Below, one piece after another: positions 15,348 through 21,999 of a DNA stretch of 61,974 bases. Every line of letters begins with the position of its first letter. Positions within the stretch are counted from its first letter, which is position 1. A program made the position numbers and the translations under genes. The notes under the pieces are model-generated. The model had not been told where the DNA came from, ran no database searches, and saw nothing but the letters and a program-made list of their open reading frames with translations. This DNA is from Planctomycetota bacterium (GTDB lineage: Bacteria; Planctomycetota; Planctomycetia; Pirellulales; Lacipirellulaceae), in NCBI GenBank assembly GCA_024278955.1, contig JAJRSE010000082.1, forward strand, positions 1 to 61,974. The letters run 5' to 3'.

Positions 15348-15815
15348 ATGGTTTTTAACGCAGAATATTTAGAGGATGAGTCCCACAGCACGGCGGCTGA
15401 ACGCATAGAAAAACTCGAAGAGGAATTGAGAATCTTGAAAGGAATTCAACACGAAAGTGAAACCACTAAGCACACCGAACGCCAGCAGGCTTACGCAGAT
15501 ACGGCAAACGCACTGCGTGATGTTTTCCTGTCGATCCGAAAGAGTAACGGGGATATCGTCGATCCGGGGCGTTATCTGAAGCTACTGAGTGGCCATGTGA
15601 AGGAAGAGGATAGCGTATTGCTTGAACTCGGCGATCGAGTTATGGGCTTGTCGTTGACTCTTGAAAAAGAACAAAGTCAAAACACAAGCGAAGAGGTTCT
15701 TTGTCACATCATGGACATTGCAGCGAGAGCGTTGCTTTACTTAACAATCGTAGACCCTGGCTTGGTCGAATCGCAAATCTTATTAAAGGAAAATCAAAAT
15801 GGAACGAACACCTGA
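15348..15815 (+). CDS. Coiled-coil hypothetical protein
   Basis: 155 aa from ATG 15348 with AGGAG upstream. Residues ~15-50 are a charged coiled coil (ERIEKLEEELRILKGIQ). The rest is helical with hydrophobic heptads. No family recognised. The next gene's start overlaps it by 17 bases. Confidence 0.6.
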   Translation: MVFNAEYLEDESHSTAAERIEKLEEELRILKGIQHESETTKHTERQQAYADTANALRDVFLSIRKSNGDIVDPGRYLKLLSGHVKEEDSVLLELGDRVMGLSLTLEKEQSQNTSEEVLCHIMDIAARALLYLTIVDPGLVESQILLKENQNGTNT

Positions 15816-16494
15816 ATTACTAAGAAGCATCGCAAAGCTGACACCGGAACAAATCCAGTCTACGGCGGATGCGATGGAAGCGGATGACGATTCGCTAGTT
15901 GAAATAATTGAAACCCAAACTGGAGCCGTGTCATATCGCGATGTGAGAAGGTATCTTACGTTTTGCGGAATCGGCAACAACTATTACCGCATAGCCGCAC
16001 CAAAAACCCGGCCAATGAATCGAGAAGAGCTTGAAAAGATTCATCGGGTAGGAATGGAGTTTCTGGCACCCGGCGGATCAATTACCAAATGGCAGTTAGG
16101 TGGACTCCCGGAGGAGGGCATGGACGCACCGACTACGGCGATTATACAGCAGGACTGGTACGGCAAAAAAGATTGGAAAATTGAGAAACTCAAAGCACAC
16201 ACAGTTTTCGATCTGTCCGTGTACAAATACCGCCGCAGGCCCGGCCAGCCTATGGAACCGCCCAGCGTCGGCGTGTGGGAAACGCAACCTGTAAATATAG
16301 AAGTGAAGGCGAGCAAGCAAGAACAACTACTTGCAGTTGAGTGCTTGTTGCTCGACCGGAATCCGTGCTGCCGAAAACTGTTGTGGTGCGGACTAGTACC
16401 AGGTGCAGTACAACCGGTTCGACTCCGGTACGCTGGATTGAGAAAGAAACCAATTTTACGCACTGCGCGTGCAGTGCATTTTTCCCGTAGTTAG
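15799..16494 (+). CDS. Hypothetical protein, C-terminal part doubtful
   Basis: 231 aa from ATG 15799 (AAAGGA upstream). The first ~170 residues read like a normal folded protein. From about residue 175 on the translation is Cys/Arg/Leu-rich and unlike the rest, and the DNA there (16320-16483) carries a tRNA-like T arm and an intrinsic terminator. The original stop may have been lost and the tail may be read-through of a non-coding RNA region. No known family. Confidence 0.5.
   Translation: MERTPELLRSIAKLTPEQIQSTADAMEADDDSLVEIIETQTGAVSYRDVRRYLTFCGIGNNYYRIAAPKTRPMNREELEKIHRVGMEFLAPGGSITKWQLGGLPEEGMDAPTTAIIQQDWYGKKDWKIEKLKAHTVFDLSVYKYRRRPGQPMEPPSVGVWETQPVNIEVKASKQEQLLAVECLLLDRNPCCRKLLWCGLVPGAVQPVRLRYAGLRKKPILRTARAVHFSRS
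16262..16437 (+). ncRNA. Candidate tRNA-like fold interrupted in the anticodon arm
   Basis: T arm ACCGG/CCGGT with loop TTCGACT (16413-16429) is textbook. The adjoining ACGCTGG (16430-16436) pairs perfectly with CCAGCGT at 16262-16268. After the latter come two bases, a 4-bp D-like stem (16271-16274 with 16282-16285, loop GTGGGAA), one base, and ACCTG (16287-16291), which pairs with CAGGT (16400-16404). Between these strands lie 108 bases that fold into a long hairpin with 7-bp CGAGCAA/TTGCTCG base. U8 and A14 are not conserved and the 5' half overlaps coding-like sequence, so this may be chance. Confidence 0.3.
16460..16483 (+). terminator. Intrinsic terminator
   Basis: Stem GCACTGC/GCAGTGC (16460-16466 and 16471-16477), 4-base loop, then A and five T. 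It lies inside the tail of the 15799-16494 reading frame, just before the next gene, supporting the view that this frame's end is not ordinary coding sequence. Confidence 0.7.
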
Positions 16495-16504
16495 GAGAAC
16501 TACT

Positions 16505-17137
16505 ATGTCCGAGTCTAGTAAACCCGTTACACCTGAGACGTCCCAAACAGCTGAAGGCGACAAGCCCGAAGCGACTCCGCAGGAGAATGCTAAGGATGTC
16601 CCAGCCACCAAGCCCCCATCGACGATGGAGACCACGACGGTCGATGAGGAATCGAAAACCGAGAGGGACAATTCGAAGGATGTCACTAACTCAGAAGAGA
16701 CGAAGCCTGAGGAAGCTGAAGGCGACAAGCCGCCCTTGTCGACAGACAATGCACCGGCATTTCAGCCAGCCAAAGCGTCGGGAGAAACAGATGAGTTTGC
16801 GAAACCGATTGTGCTTCCCGCTGATCCCGACGGGAGCCTGATGGTCAACGTCACTCGTAACGCCTTGCGGTCGCTAATTCCTGAGCAGCAAAACGGAGCA
16901 ATCCACGACTTGCTAAACAAGGTGGCTCGCGATGAGACGACAACTCGCGCTGTCTCGGTGCTGCTCGCGAGGATCCTGCGACACCAGGACGCTCGTAACG
17001 TGAACCTCAGAGTGTTAGGCGACGTGCTGCAAGGCAACGAGTCGGAGCACTTCGCGTCTCACGGTTTGGACGAAGGCAATTTGCTGGAGTTCTTTACGCA
17101 GGTGACTCCCGAAGCGATTCGTCAGCTGGCTGCCTAA
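16505..17137 (+). CDS. Hypothetical protein with disordered acidic N-terminus
   Basis: 210 aa from ATG 16505 (TTAGGAG upstream). The first ~95 residues are Pro/Thr/Glu/Lys-rich low complexity. The remaining ~115 form a helical domain (LRSLIPEQQNGAIHDLLNKVA ... NLLEFFTQVTPEAIRQLAA). Last gene of the early transcript, directly followed by a strong terminator. Function unknown. Confidence 0.6.
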   Translation: MSESSKPVTPETSQTAEGDKPEATPQENAKDVPATKPPSTMETTTVDEESKTERDNSKDVTNSEETKPEEAEGDKPPLSTDNAPAFQPAKASGETDEFAKPIVLPADPDGSLMVNVTRNALRSLIPEQQNGAIHDLLNKVARDETTTRAVSVLLARILRHQDARNVNLRVLGDVLQGNESEHFASHGLDEGNLLEFFTQVTPEAIRQLAA

Positions 17138-17169
17138 GAAGGAACGTCAGAGTAATTTCTTGACCTTTG

Positions 17170-17202
17170 GAGTTCAGCCATGGAGGGCTGAACTCGGTTT
17201 TT
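17170..17202 (+). terminator. Strong intrinsic terminator of the early operon
   Basis: Perfect 10-bp stem (17170-17179 with 17186-17195), 6-base loop, then GG and TTTTT. Located 33 bases after the stop of the 210-aa gene. Confidence 0.9.
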
Positions 17203-17217
17203 CCAACGGGGGCTAGG

Positions 17218-17418
17218 ATGCCACACCAGGAAACTATCGCCGAAGAGACACTTCACCAGAAGCAAGGGAAACGCATGGTCTACTCCGAATTGAACATTGC
17301 TATCACCTCAAAATTGGTAAAAAGTGGGGAAATACGCAATCGAGTCGAGGTTCTCAAGCCGAGGTCAAACGCCCTAAAAGTCACTCGCAAGACAAAACGG
17401 TTGACTCGAAGCGGCTGA
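17218..17418 (+). CDS. Possible 66-aa basic protein
   Basis: ORF from ATG 17218 after GGGGGCTAGG, a possible ribosome binding site, located between two terminators. Lys/Arg-rich C-terminus. It contains QGKRMVYSEL, encoded over a 20-base exact repeat (17263-17282) of 15264-15283. A shorter start at 17275 is possible. Weak support; it may be non-coding. Confidence 0.3.
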   Translation: MPHQETIAEETLHQKQGKRMVYSELNIAITSKLVKSGEIRNRVEVLKPRSNALKVTRKTKRLTRSG

Positions 17419-17521
17419 TTGGCGTAGATTGACGGCACAACTTAAATTACGTCCCGTCACGGGCCGGCTTAGGCCGAACTATTGATTCCCAACTTTGGGT
17501 GTCAGCAGTTCGGCCTTTTTT
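17401..17521 (+). promoter_or_regulatory. Promoter plus terminator leader of the first late block
   Basis: A possible promoter TTGACT (17401-17406) / TAGATT (17425-17430), 18-bp spacer, is followed by ACAACTTAAATT (17437-17448), a 20-base motif at 17449-17468 that recurs exactly at 29423-29442, and an intrinsic terminator. The terminator has a 10-bp stem (17471-17480 with 17507-17516), an inner hairpin and six T. A transcript from this promoter would end after ~85 bases unless antiterminated, before the gene at 17553. Confidence 0.6.
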
Positions 17522-17552
17522 CGTATGCCGACTGCAACCCCAAAGGTGAGTT

Positions 17553-17939
17553 ATGGCCTCTTTTCGAGTTGAGACGCAAGAGTTTATCGACGCTTTTTCT
17601 GACGTCGGGACAGTCGCCGATCGTGCGCATCGTATTGCCCGCGAAGGCTTTGACTTGGTTGGGAAGGTTGTCAATCTCGAAAACGATCTGGCTGCAATAG
17701 AAGAGGCGAAAGACGAACTGGCTGATGCGGCAACGGCAATCGCCCGAAAGTTGCTTGTTGGCCGCCCCATGATTCGCATGGCCGTTTTGGCCGGCATCCC
17801 TTCGGCGATCGGCCCCATAGTCGACGCGGCTGCCCGATACACTGGGACGGCTGAGCAGTTTGTTGATGAGCATGTTGCACCGCGTTTGGCCGAATGGGAA
17901 AAGACGATTCACCGCGCACGAATTGGACTGGAGGGCTGA
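17553..17939 (+). CDS. Hypothetical amphipathic protein
   Basis: 128 aa. Helical N-terminal half (VADRAHRIAREGFDLVGKVVNLENDLAAIEEAKDEL), then a moderately hydrophobic segment (MIRMAVLAGIPSAIGPIVDAAARY, ~70-95) that might associate with membranes. First gene of the exported/lysis cassette. Function unknown. Confidence 0.6.
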   Translation: MASFRVETQEFIDAFSDVGTVADRAHRIAREGFDLVGKVVNLENDLAAIEEAKDELADAATAIARKLLVGRPMIRMAVLAGIPSAIGPIVDAAARYTGTAEQFVDEHVAPRLAEWEKTIHRARIGLEG

Positions 17940-17947
17940 CCTCAGAC

Positions 17948-18628
17948 ATGCGACTACTGCAACTGATTACCGCCTGGCTTGCCTTGTGCTCGCCTTCTCT
18001 CGCCGCCGAGGTGACTCCGGCTGTTGGTCGGCTTTGGGTCATGGTTGACGGCAATGTTAGCGCATCAGGGTCTTGTGTTCTGGTGTCAGACCACATCGCA
18101 GTAACTGCTTCGCATGTTGTCGGGAACGCTCCTGACAAAGCTGTTTTTGCGGTTAGGTTCCGCCGTGAAGGTGCTCTAGTCTTTGCCTACAAGGCCACGG
18201 TCCTAGAGAGCCGGCCCGATTTCGATTTAGCCGTTCTCCGGATCGAGGGAAGCGTAAGTGTTACCCCACGACCGATTTCTTTCGCTCCCGTGAAGGAAGG
18301 GCGGAAGATATGGCAATCAGGCTGGGGCAACCGCGACCGACGGCCACGAAGCGTATGGGGAGTTGTCGGCACCAGCGGCGTAATCGTGGAGGACAATGGC
18401 CCGGTTTTCTTCGAGTCGACTCCATGGGCCTCGGGCGGTGATTCGGGCGGCGGCATATTCGATGAGAACGGGTATTTAATTGGAATCATTAGCATGGTGG
18501 ACACGGGAGCGATTGTGAAAAACGGCCATAGGTACAAAATGCCTAACGCGGACCGCCGGACCTATGCAGCACCTTTATCTGAGAACCAATGGATCAAGAA
18601 GCATCTAGGGAGCCGAAATGGGAATTGA
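17948..18628 (+). CDS. Secreted trypsin-like serine protease
   Basis: 226 aa from ATG 17948. Signal peptide with AxA-like cleavage (~1-20). The catalytic triad of the S1/trypsin fold is visible: H56 in VTASHVVG, D93 in DFDLAVL and S166 in GGDSGGG. Mature length ~200 residues is that of a single-domain protease. It should act outside the cytoplasmic membrane. With the papain-like protease and membrane proteins downstream, it is part of a cassette that may break down the protein-rich planctomycete envelope at lysis; a virion-maturation role is less likely because of the signal peptide. Confidence 0.82.
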   Translation: MRLLQLITAWLALCSPSLAAEVTPAVGRLWVMVDGNVSASGSCVLVSDHIAVTASHVVGNAPDKAVFAVRFRREGALVFAYKATVLESRPDFDLAVLRIEGSVSVTPRPISFAPVKEGRKIWQSGWGNRDRRPRSVWGVVGTSGVIVEDNGPVFFESTPWASGGDSGGGIFDENGYLIGIISMVDTGAIVKNGHRYKMPNADRRTYAAPLSENQWIKKHLGSRNGN

Positions 18629-18899
18629 ACTAACCGGTGCGGCTTTGGCTCTGTGCGTAGCGCTGACTTTTGTGCCGTGGAAGAAATGGCTAAGCAAATC
18701 GAGCGACAGTAAAACGCTCAGCGATGAAAAAACGCTGATGCAAAAAGTCGTCGACTTGCGTTTTTATTGCGCGTGCCAACCACCCGCCGAGCGTGGCCGT
18801 GGCCTTGAAGCATGCGATACGCTTGGCAGTTTAGTCAGCCAGCAAAAGTTACTCCTAGGGCCGGACGAAAATCGGCTGAAGGCGGGCGGCTATGAATAA
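18618..18899 (+). CDS. Small membrane protein
   Basis: 93 aa. One N-terminal hydrophobic helix (GAALALCVALTFVPW) then a cytoplasmic or periplasmic part with three Cys (CACQ, CDTLG). Starts 11 bases inside the protease gene. Unknown function; candidate lysis accessory. Confidence 0.6.
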   Translation: MGIELTGAALALCVALTFVPWKKWLSKSSDSKTLSDEKTLMQKVVDLRFYCACQPPAERGRGLEACDTLGSLVSQQKLLLGPDENRLKAGGYE

Positions 18900-19293
18900 T
18901 ACGGTCATAGCAAGGCTGGTGATTATTGCAGCCGCTTTGCTGCTTTCTCAAAGTAATCGCATCGCCACACTGGTCGAAGGGGTGAGCGAAAGCAAACCGA
19001 CCGAGACGCAAATTGACGAGAGCCTGCTGCTACGCGAGCTGTGCCGAAATATGAGCACAACTCTTTCGGAAAACGAAAGGATTAACACCTCGAACCGGCT
19101 GAGTCGAGCTTGGTTTGATGCTTGGGCCTTTACCGCACCGCACAGCGAAGAAGCCGAAACCGACTTTTCGTTCGTTTGGCTCGACGTCGTAAACTTACTC
19201 GAACTAGGCGACACATCGATCGACCTGGATCAATCAGCTCGCGACCAAGCGGCCAAGGTGTTCCTTAACCACTCCCTAGCCCTCACTCCCTAG
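18892..19293 (+). CDS. Exported or membrane-anchored hypothetical protein
   Basis: 133 aa. N-terminal helix (VIARLVIIAAALLLSQ) acts as signal anchor; the rest is a helical acidic domain with several Trp. Its 3' end carries a 14-bp tandem duplication (19271-19298) that overlaps the stop. Unknown function. Confidence 0.6.
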   Translation: MNNTVIARLVIIAAALLLSQSNRIATLVEGVSESKPTETQIDESLLLRELCRNMSTTLSENERINTSNRLSRAWFDAWAFTAPHSEEAETDFSFVWLDVVNLLELGDTSIDLDQSARDQAAKVFLNHSLALTP

Positions 19294-19301
19294 CCCTCAC
19301 T
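19271..19301 (+). repeat. 14-bp tandem duplication
   Basis: Two copies of ACTCCCTAGCCCTC (19271-19284, 19285-19298) plus three bases of a third, at the end of the 133-aa gene. 14 bp is not a multiple of three, so the duplication moved the reading frame at the very C-terminus. Confidence 0.7.
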
Positions 19302-19305
19302 TTCA

Positions 19306-20301
19306 ATGCCCCACGGACTCCCAGAAAACTGCGGCTACGTACCCAATCTAGCGCATGCTAATTCGCTTGCGGTGGAATGTGCGTCGTTTGCGACGGACCT
19401 GGAAGCTCTTTCGTTCGCCTCGAACAAATCGGCGTTCCTTTACCGGGCAATTGTCGAGGTGCTTAAAGGAAACCCCAAGTACGTTCGCAATGGCGTTCTG
19501 CGGGCATTTAGCCAAGGAAAGCACGGCAGTTGTGTTGGTTGTGGCGAAGCTCATAAAACGGCAGCAACGCTTGCTGGTGGGATCTGGTTACGAGGCGAAG
19601 AGCTTGATTGGCCCGTAGATGATGCTGAGTTGCCCGTGATGCCAAGCCGGTCGTGGATCTACGGTGCTTCGAGACAGGTAGTGGACCGACTCGGGCGATG
19701 GGAAGGATCCAACGGCTCGGCGGCGGCGAAAGCAATCGACGAAATGGGCATTGCATGGGAGCGGAACTGTGGCGGCGTCGACCTGAGCGAATATCGGCCC
19801 GAAGACTGCGACCGATGGGAAGCTCGCGGCGTACCCAAGGCAACGCTACCGGTCGCCAAGCAAGTCACTTTAGGCGGCAAGGTACGGGTTGAGTCGTGGG
19901 AGCAAGCTGCGGCCGCACTCCAGCATGGTTACGGCATCAATATTTGCCAGTGCTATAAGCCCGTGCGAACGACACGCGATGATTACGGGGCTATCGAGCT
20001 AGGCAGCCCTTGGTCGCACAGTCAAGTGGTTTGGGGTTACGTGGTTTACGGTAGCGGACGCAACCGAACGCGGCTATTTGTGATCTACAACAGCCACGGA
20101 AATAAGTACAAAGGCCCTAAAGGCCCGCTCACGCCGGACCTGCCAGACGGCGCGTATTGCATCACAACAAACGAGATGCAAGAGATACTCGACAACGGCG
20201 ATAGCTGGATCAGTTGCGACCGGACAGGGCTTGCACCTCGAAGCCGATCTTTCCGCCGCATTGCAAAGAAGAAGGGAGCCCGTCATGCGATGGCTGCTTA
20301 G
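19306..20301 (+). CDS. Papain-like cysteine protease
   Basis: 331 aa. The C1-type order is visible: Gln/Cys motif QGKHGSCVGCGEA with C76 as probable nucleophile, H238 in WSHSQVVWGYV and N262 in VIYNSHG. The pattern fits papain-fold peptidases or amidases. No signal peptide; export would need a holin or association with the membrane proteins encoded around it. It may be a virion-associated or lysis enzyme and is the best endolysin candidate in the element, since no lysozyme, amidase or transglycosylase is recognised. A basic tail (RSRSFRRIAKKKGARH) ends the protein. Confidence 0.7.
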   Translation: MPHGLPENCGYVPNLAHANSLAVECASFATDLEALSFASNKSAFLYRAIVEVLKGNPKYVRNGVLRAFSQGKHGSCVGCGEAHKTAATLAGGIWLRGEELDWPVDDAELPVMPSRSWIYGASRQVVDRLGRWEGSNGSAAAKAIDEMGIAWERNCGGVDLSEYRPEDCDRWEARGVPKATLPVAKQVTLGGKVRVESWEQAAAALQHGYGINICQCYKPVRTTRDDYGAIELGSPWSHSQVVWGYVVYGSGRNRTRLFVIYNSHGNKYKGPKGPLTPDLPDGAYCITTNEMQEILDNGDSWISCDRTGLAPRSRSFRRIAKKKGARHAMAA

Positions 20302-20857
20302 TTTTTTTCTGCTTACTGGATGCTCTCTCCCCCGCGGTCCCGAAAGGGAGCAGGCTATGGCTGCCGTTTCGGTTGCCATTGCCGAAGCAACCTGCGATGT
20401 GACGCTTTGGACGGGCAATCTCCCGCTCGTTTCTACGGACACCGAATCCACCCCGCCTATGGCCTTGGCGATCGAAGGAAAACCAACAGCAATCCCCTGG
20501 CGCAAAGACTTTAGGACAGCAGTGATCGAAGCGGGCAAGACGCAAAGGCCACTGCTGGCGCATGTGGTGTCGGACAACTGCGCCCCGTGTGCGCAACTCA
20601 AAAAAACCACCTTTGTTGACCCCGTGTTTATTGAGGCAATCAGCGCGGGCTTTGTCGTGGTGGAAGTCAACCAATCAAAAAACCCTGGAATAGTTAAATC
20701 GCTCAATGTAAGAAGGTTTCCTACCGACGTGTTGATCTTAGTACGGGGCAGTAGGTGGCGGATTATTGACGTTCGAGGTGCTCCGGAAACGACGCAACTT
20801 TATCTATCGCGGCTCAAAGCCTTTGCTAAGCTCGCGATTCAACCAAAGGAGAAGTGA
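20285..20857 (+). CDS. Thioredoxin-like lipoprotein
   Basis: 190 aa from ATG 20285, overlapping the protease gene. Signal peptide with lipobox LTGC (Cys13). The C-terminal domain (~85-185) is thioredoxin-like with a CAPC active site (99-102), a hydrophobic core strand and cis-Pro region RFPTDVLIL. It would be lipid-anchored outside the membrane and could reduce or activate the cysteine protease encoded upstream or oxidise envelope disulfides. That link is inference from adjacency. Confidence 0.75.
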   Translation: MRWLLSFFLLTGCSLPRGPEREQAMAAVSVAIAEATCDVTLWTGNLPLVSTDTESTPPMALAIEGKPTAIPWRKDFRTAVIEAGKTQRPLLAHVVSDNCAPCAQLKKTTFVDPVFIEAISAGFVVVEVNQSKNPGIVKSLNVRRFPTDVLILVRGSRWRIIDVRGAPETTQLYLSRLKAFAKLAIQPKEK

Positions 20858-21282
20858 TGAACCTTGTTTTTTATGTTCGGTGTGTGTTGACGGGCTTAGC
20901 CTTGCTGACGTTTACCATCGCCGGTTACCCCATGCCAGATGGTTCGGCCCATGCTGAAGAGATGAGAATTGTTCAAGAGGCAACTCAAATTCCGGCGAGC
21001 AGCGTTGCCGAGTTCGATAATTCGGTGCCGGACAAATCGCCGGATCTTGCACCAACGCAAGACGCGATTCAAAAAGCAAGCGATGACCGAGTTGCGAATA
21101 ACAATAGCCACTCAAGCAGTAGCACAGCGAGGGGACCGGTGCGGCGGCTAATTACTTTGCCGTTTCGTGTAGCCCGGAATATGCGTGCTCGCGTTAGCTC
21201 GCGGGTCGCAGTACGCGCAGGCCGTCGTGCCAGCCGGGCTGCCGGACGCGCAAACGCATCTGCTTGTCGTGCCAGCAACTAA
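20857..21282 (+). CDS. Secreted protein with Arg-rich tail
   Basis: 141 aa; ATG 20857 preceded by AAAGGAGAAG (a GTG at 20854 is possible). N-terminal signal peptide ending near SAHAEE. The middle is acidic/Ser-rich and the C-terminus very Arg/Ala-rich with one Cys. Last gene before a terminator. Unknown; small cationic exported peptides can damage envelopes. Confidence 0.6.
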   Translation: MNLVFYVRCVLTGLALLTFTIAGYPMPDGSAHAEEMRIVQEATQIPASSVAEFDNSVPDKSPDLAPTQDAIQKASDDRVANNNSHSSSSTARGPVRRLITLPFRVARNMRARVSSRVAVRAGRRASRAAGRANASACRASN

Positions 21283-21301
21283 TACAAAACCCTCCCAGGT
21301 G

Positions 21302-21337
21302 CCTCGCTGCTGCCTTTCGGCTAGCAGCGAGGTTTTT
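21302..21337 (+). terminator. Intrinsic terminator
   Basis: Perfect 10-bp stem (21302-21311 with 21323-21332), loop containing CTTTCG closed by GC pairs, then TTTTT. Ends the protease cassette. Confidence 0.9.
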
Positions 21338-21352
21338 AGGAATTGAACAATA

Positions 21353-21706
21353 ATGATGGTGCCCCTAGCAGAATCGTGCGATACCAACGATGTCATTCCA
21401 AGTGACATGATTGGGAAGCTCATTTATGCGTTTAAGTATCTGGGCCCCGTTACCGTCGTTATCGGTGTGGTTTTGGGGATGGGAACCCTCATTATCATCG
21501 ACTTGCATAAAGAACGAATAGAACACGCCAACGGTTCTCGTGAACAAACGAGCCTTGTCGTGGAAGCCCTAGTCAATTCAACCCACGCAATGGAAGAGAT
21601 TGCAGAGACGACGAACCAATTTGCTAAGGCCATTCAAGAAAACACGACCCAAATCAAAGAGAATGGAAAGACGCTAGAGCGAGTCCTAGATCGGCTCGAA
21701 CAATGA
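21353..21706 (+). CDS. Holin-like single-TM protein with coiled coil
   Basis: 117 aa. One strong transmembrane helix (~29-49) near the N-terminus, then a ~60-residue charged coiled coil. Topology resembles some class III holins or Rz-like spanins. Its position after the protease cassette and before the tail adhesin supports a lysis role, but there is no family signature. Confidence 0.5.
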   Translation: MMVPLAESCDTNDVIPSDMIGKLIYAFKYLGPVTVVIGVVLGMGTLIIIDLHKERIEHANGSREQTSLVVEALVNSTHAMEEIAETTNQFAKAIQENTTQIKENGKTLERVLDRLEQ

Positions 21707-21999
21707 TAACCGACCAAGACGTCAATGATTTCTCGATGGAACTTTCGCGAATGGACATCGTGAAAGGTGTCGGTGATTCGGACTACACACATCGCAGGGC
21801 GGTTATTAGGCAGCTACTACGCAATGTTGAATTTGGATTACGCGGAAAGCCTTTGCGGAAGAAAACTTTCGCGGACGTTCGTGGATCGGTCGGTCTTCTT
21901 TTTTGGTTTCGAGTTGCCATGATGATTCTGGAATGGGCACCGAAAGCAGTTGAGTGGTTGCGGAATCGACGCGAAGAAAAAGAGGGCCGTGATGACTAA
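21703..21999 (+). CDS. Small membrane-associated hypothetical protein
   Basis: 98 aa, ATGA overlap with the holin-like gene. Basic N-terminal half, then one hydrophobic segment (GLLFWFRVAMMILEW, ~62-78) and a charged tail. May work with the preceding gene. Confidence 0.55.
   Translation: MITDQDVNDFSMELSRMDIVKGVGDSDYTHRRAVIRQLLRNVEFGLRGKPLRKKTFADVRGSVGLLFWFRVAMMILEWAPKAVEWLRNRREEKEGRDD

Noticed and set aside
16340..16437. Ordinary uninterrupted tRNA around the T arm at 16413
   Set aside because: No acceptor partner for ACGCTGG and no anticodon stem lie within normal tRNA distance, even allowing a long variable arm.
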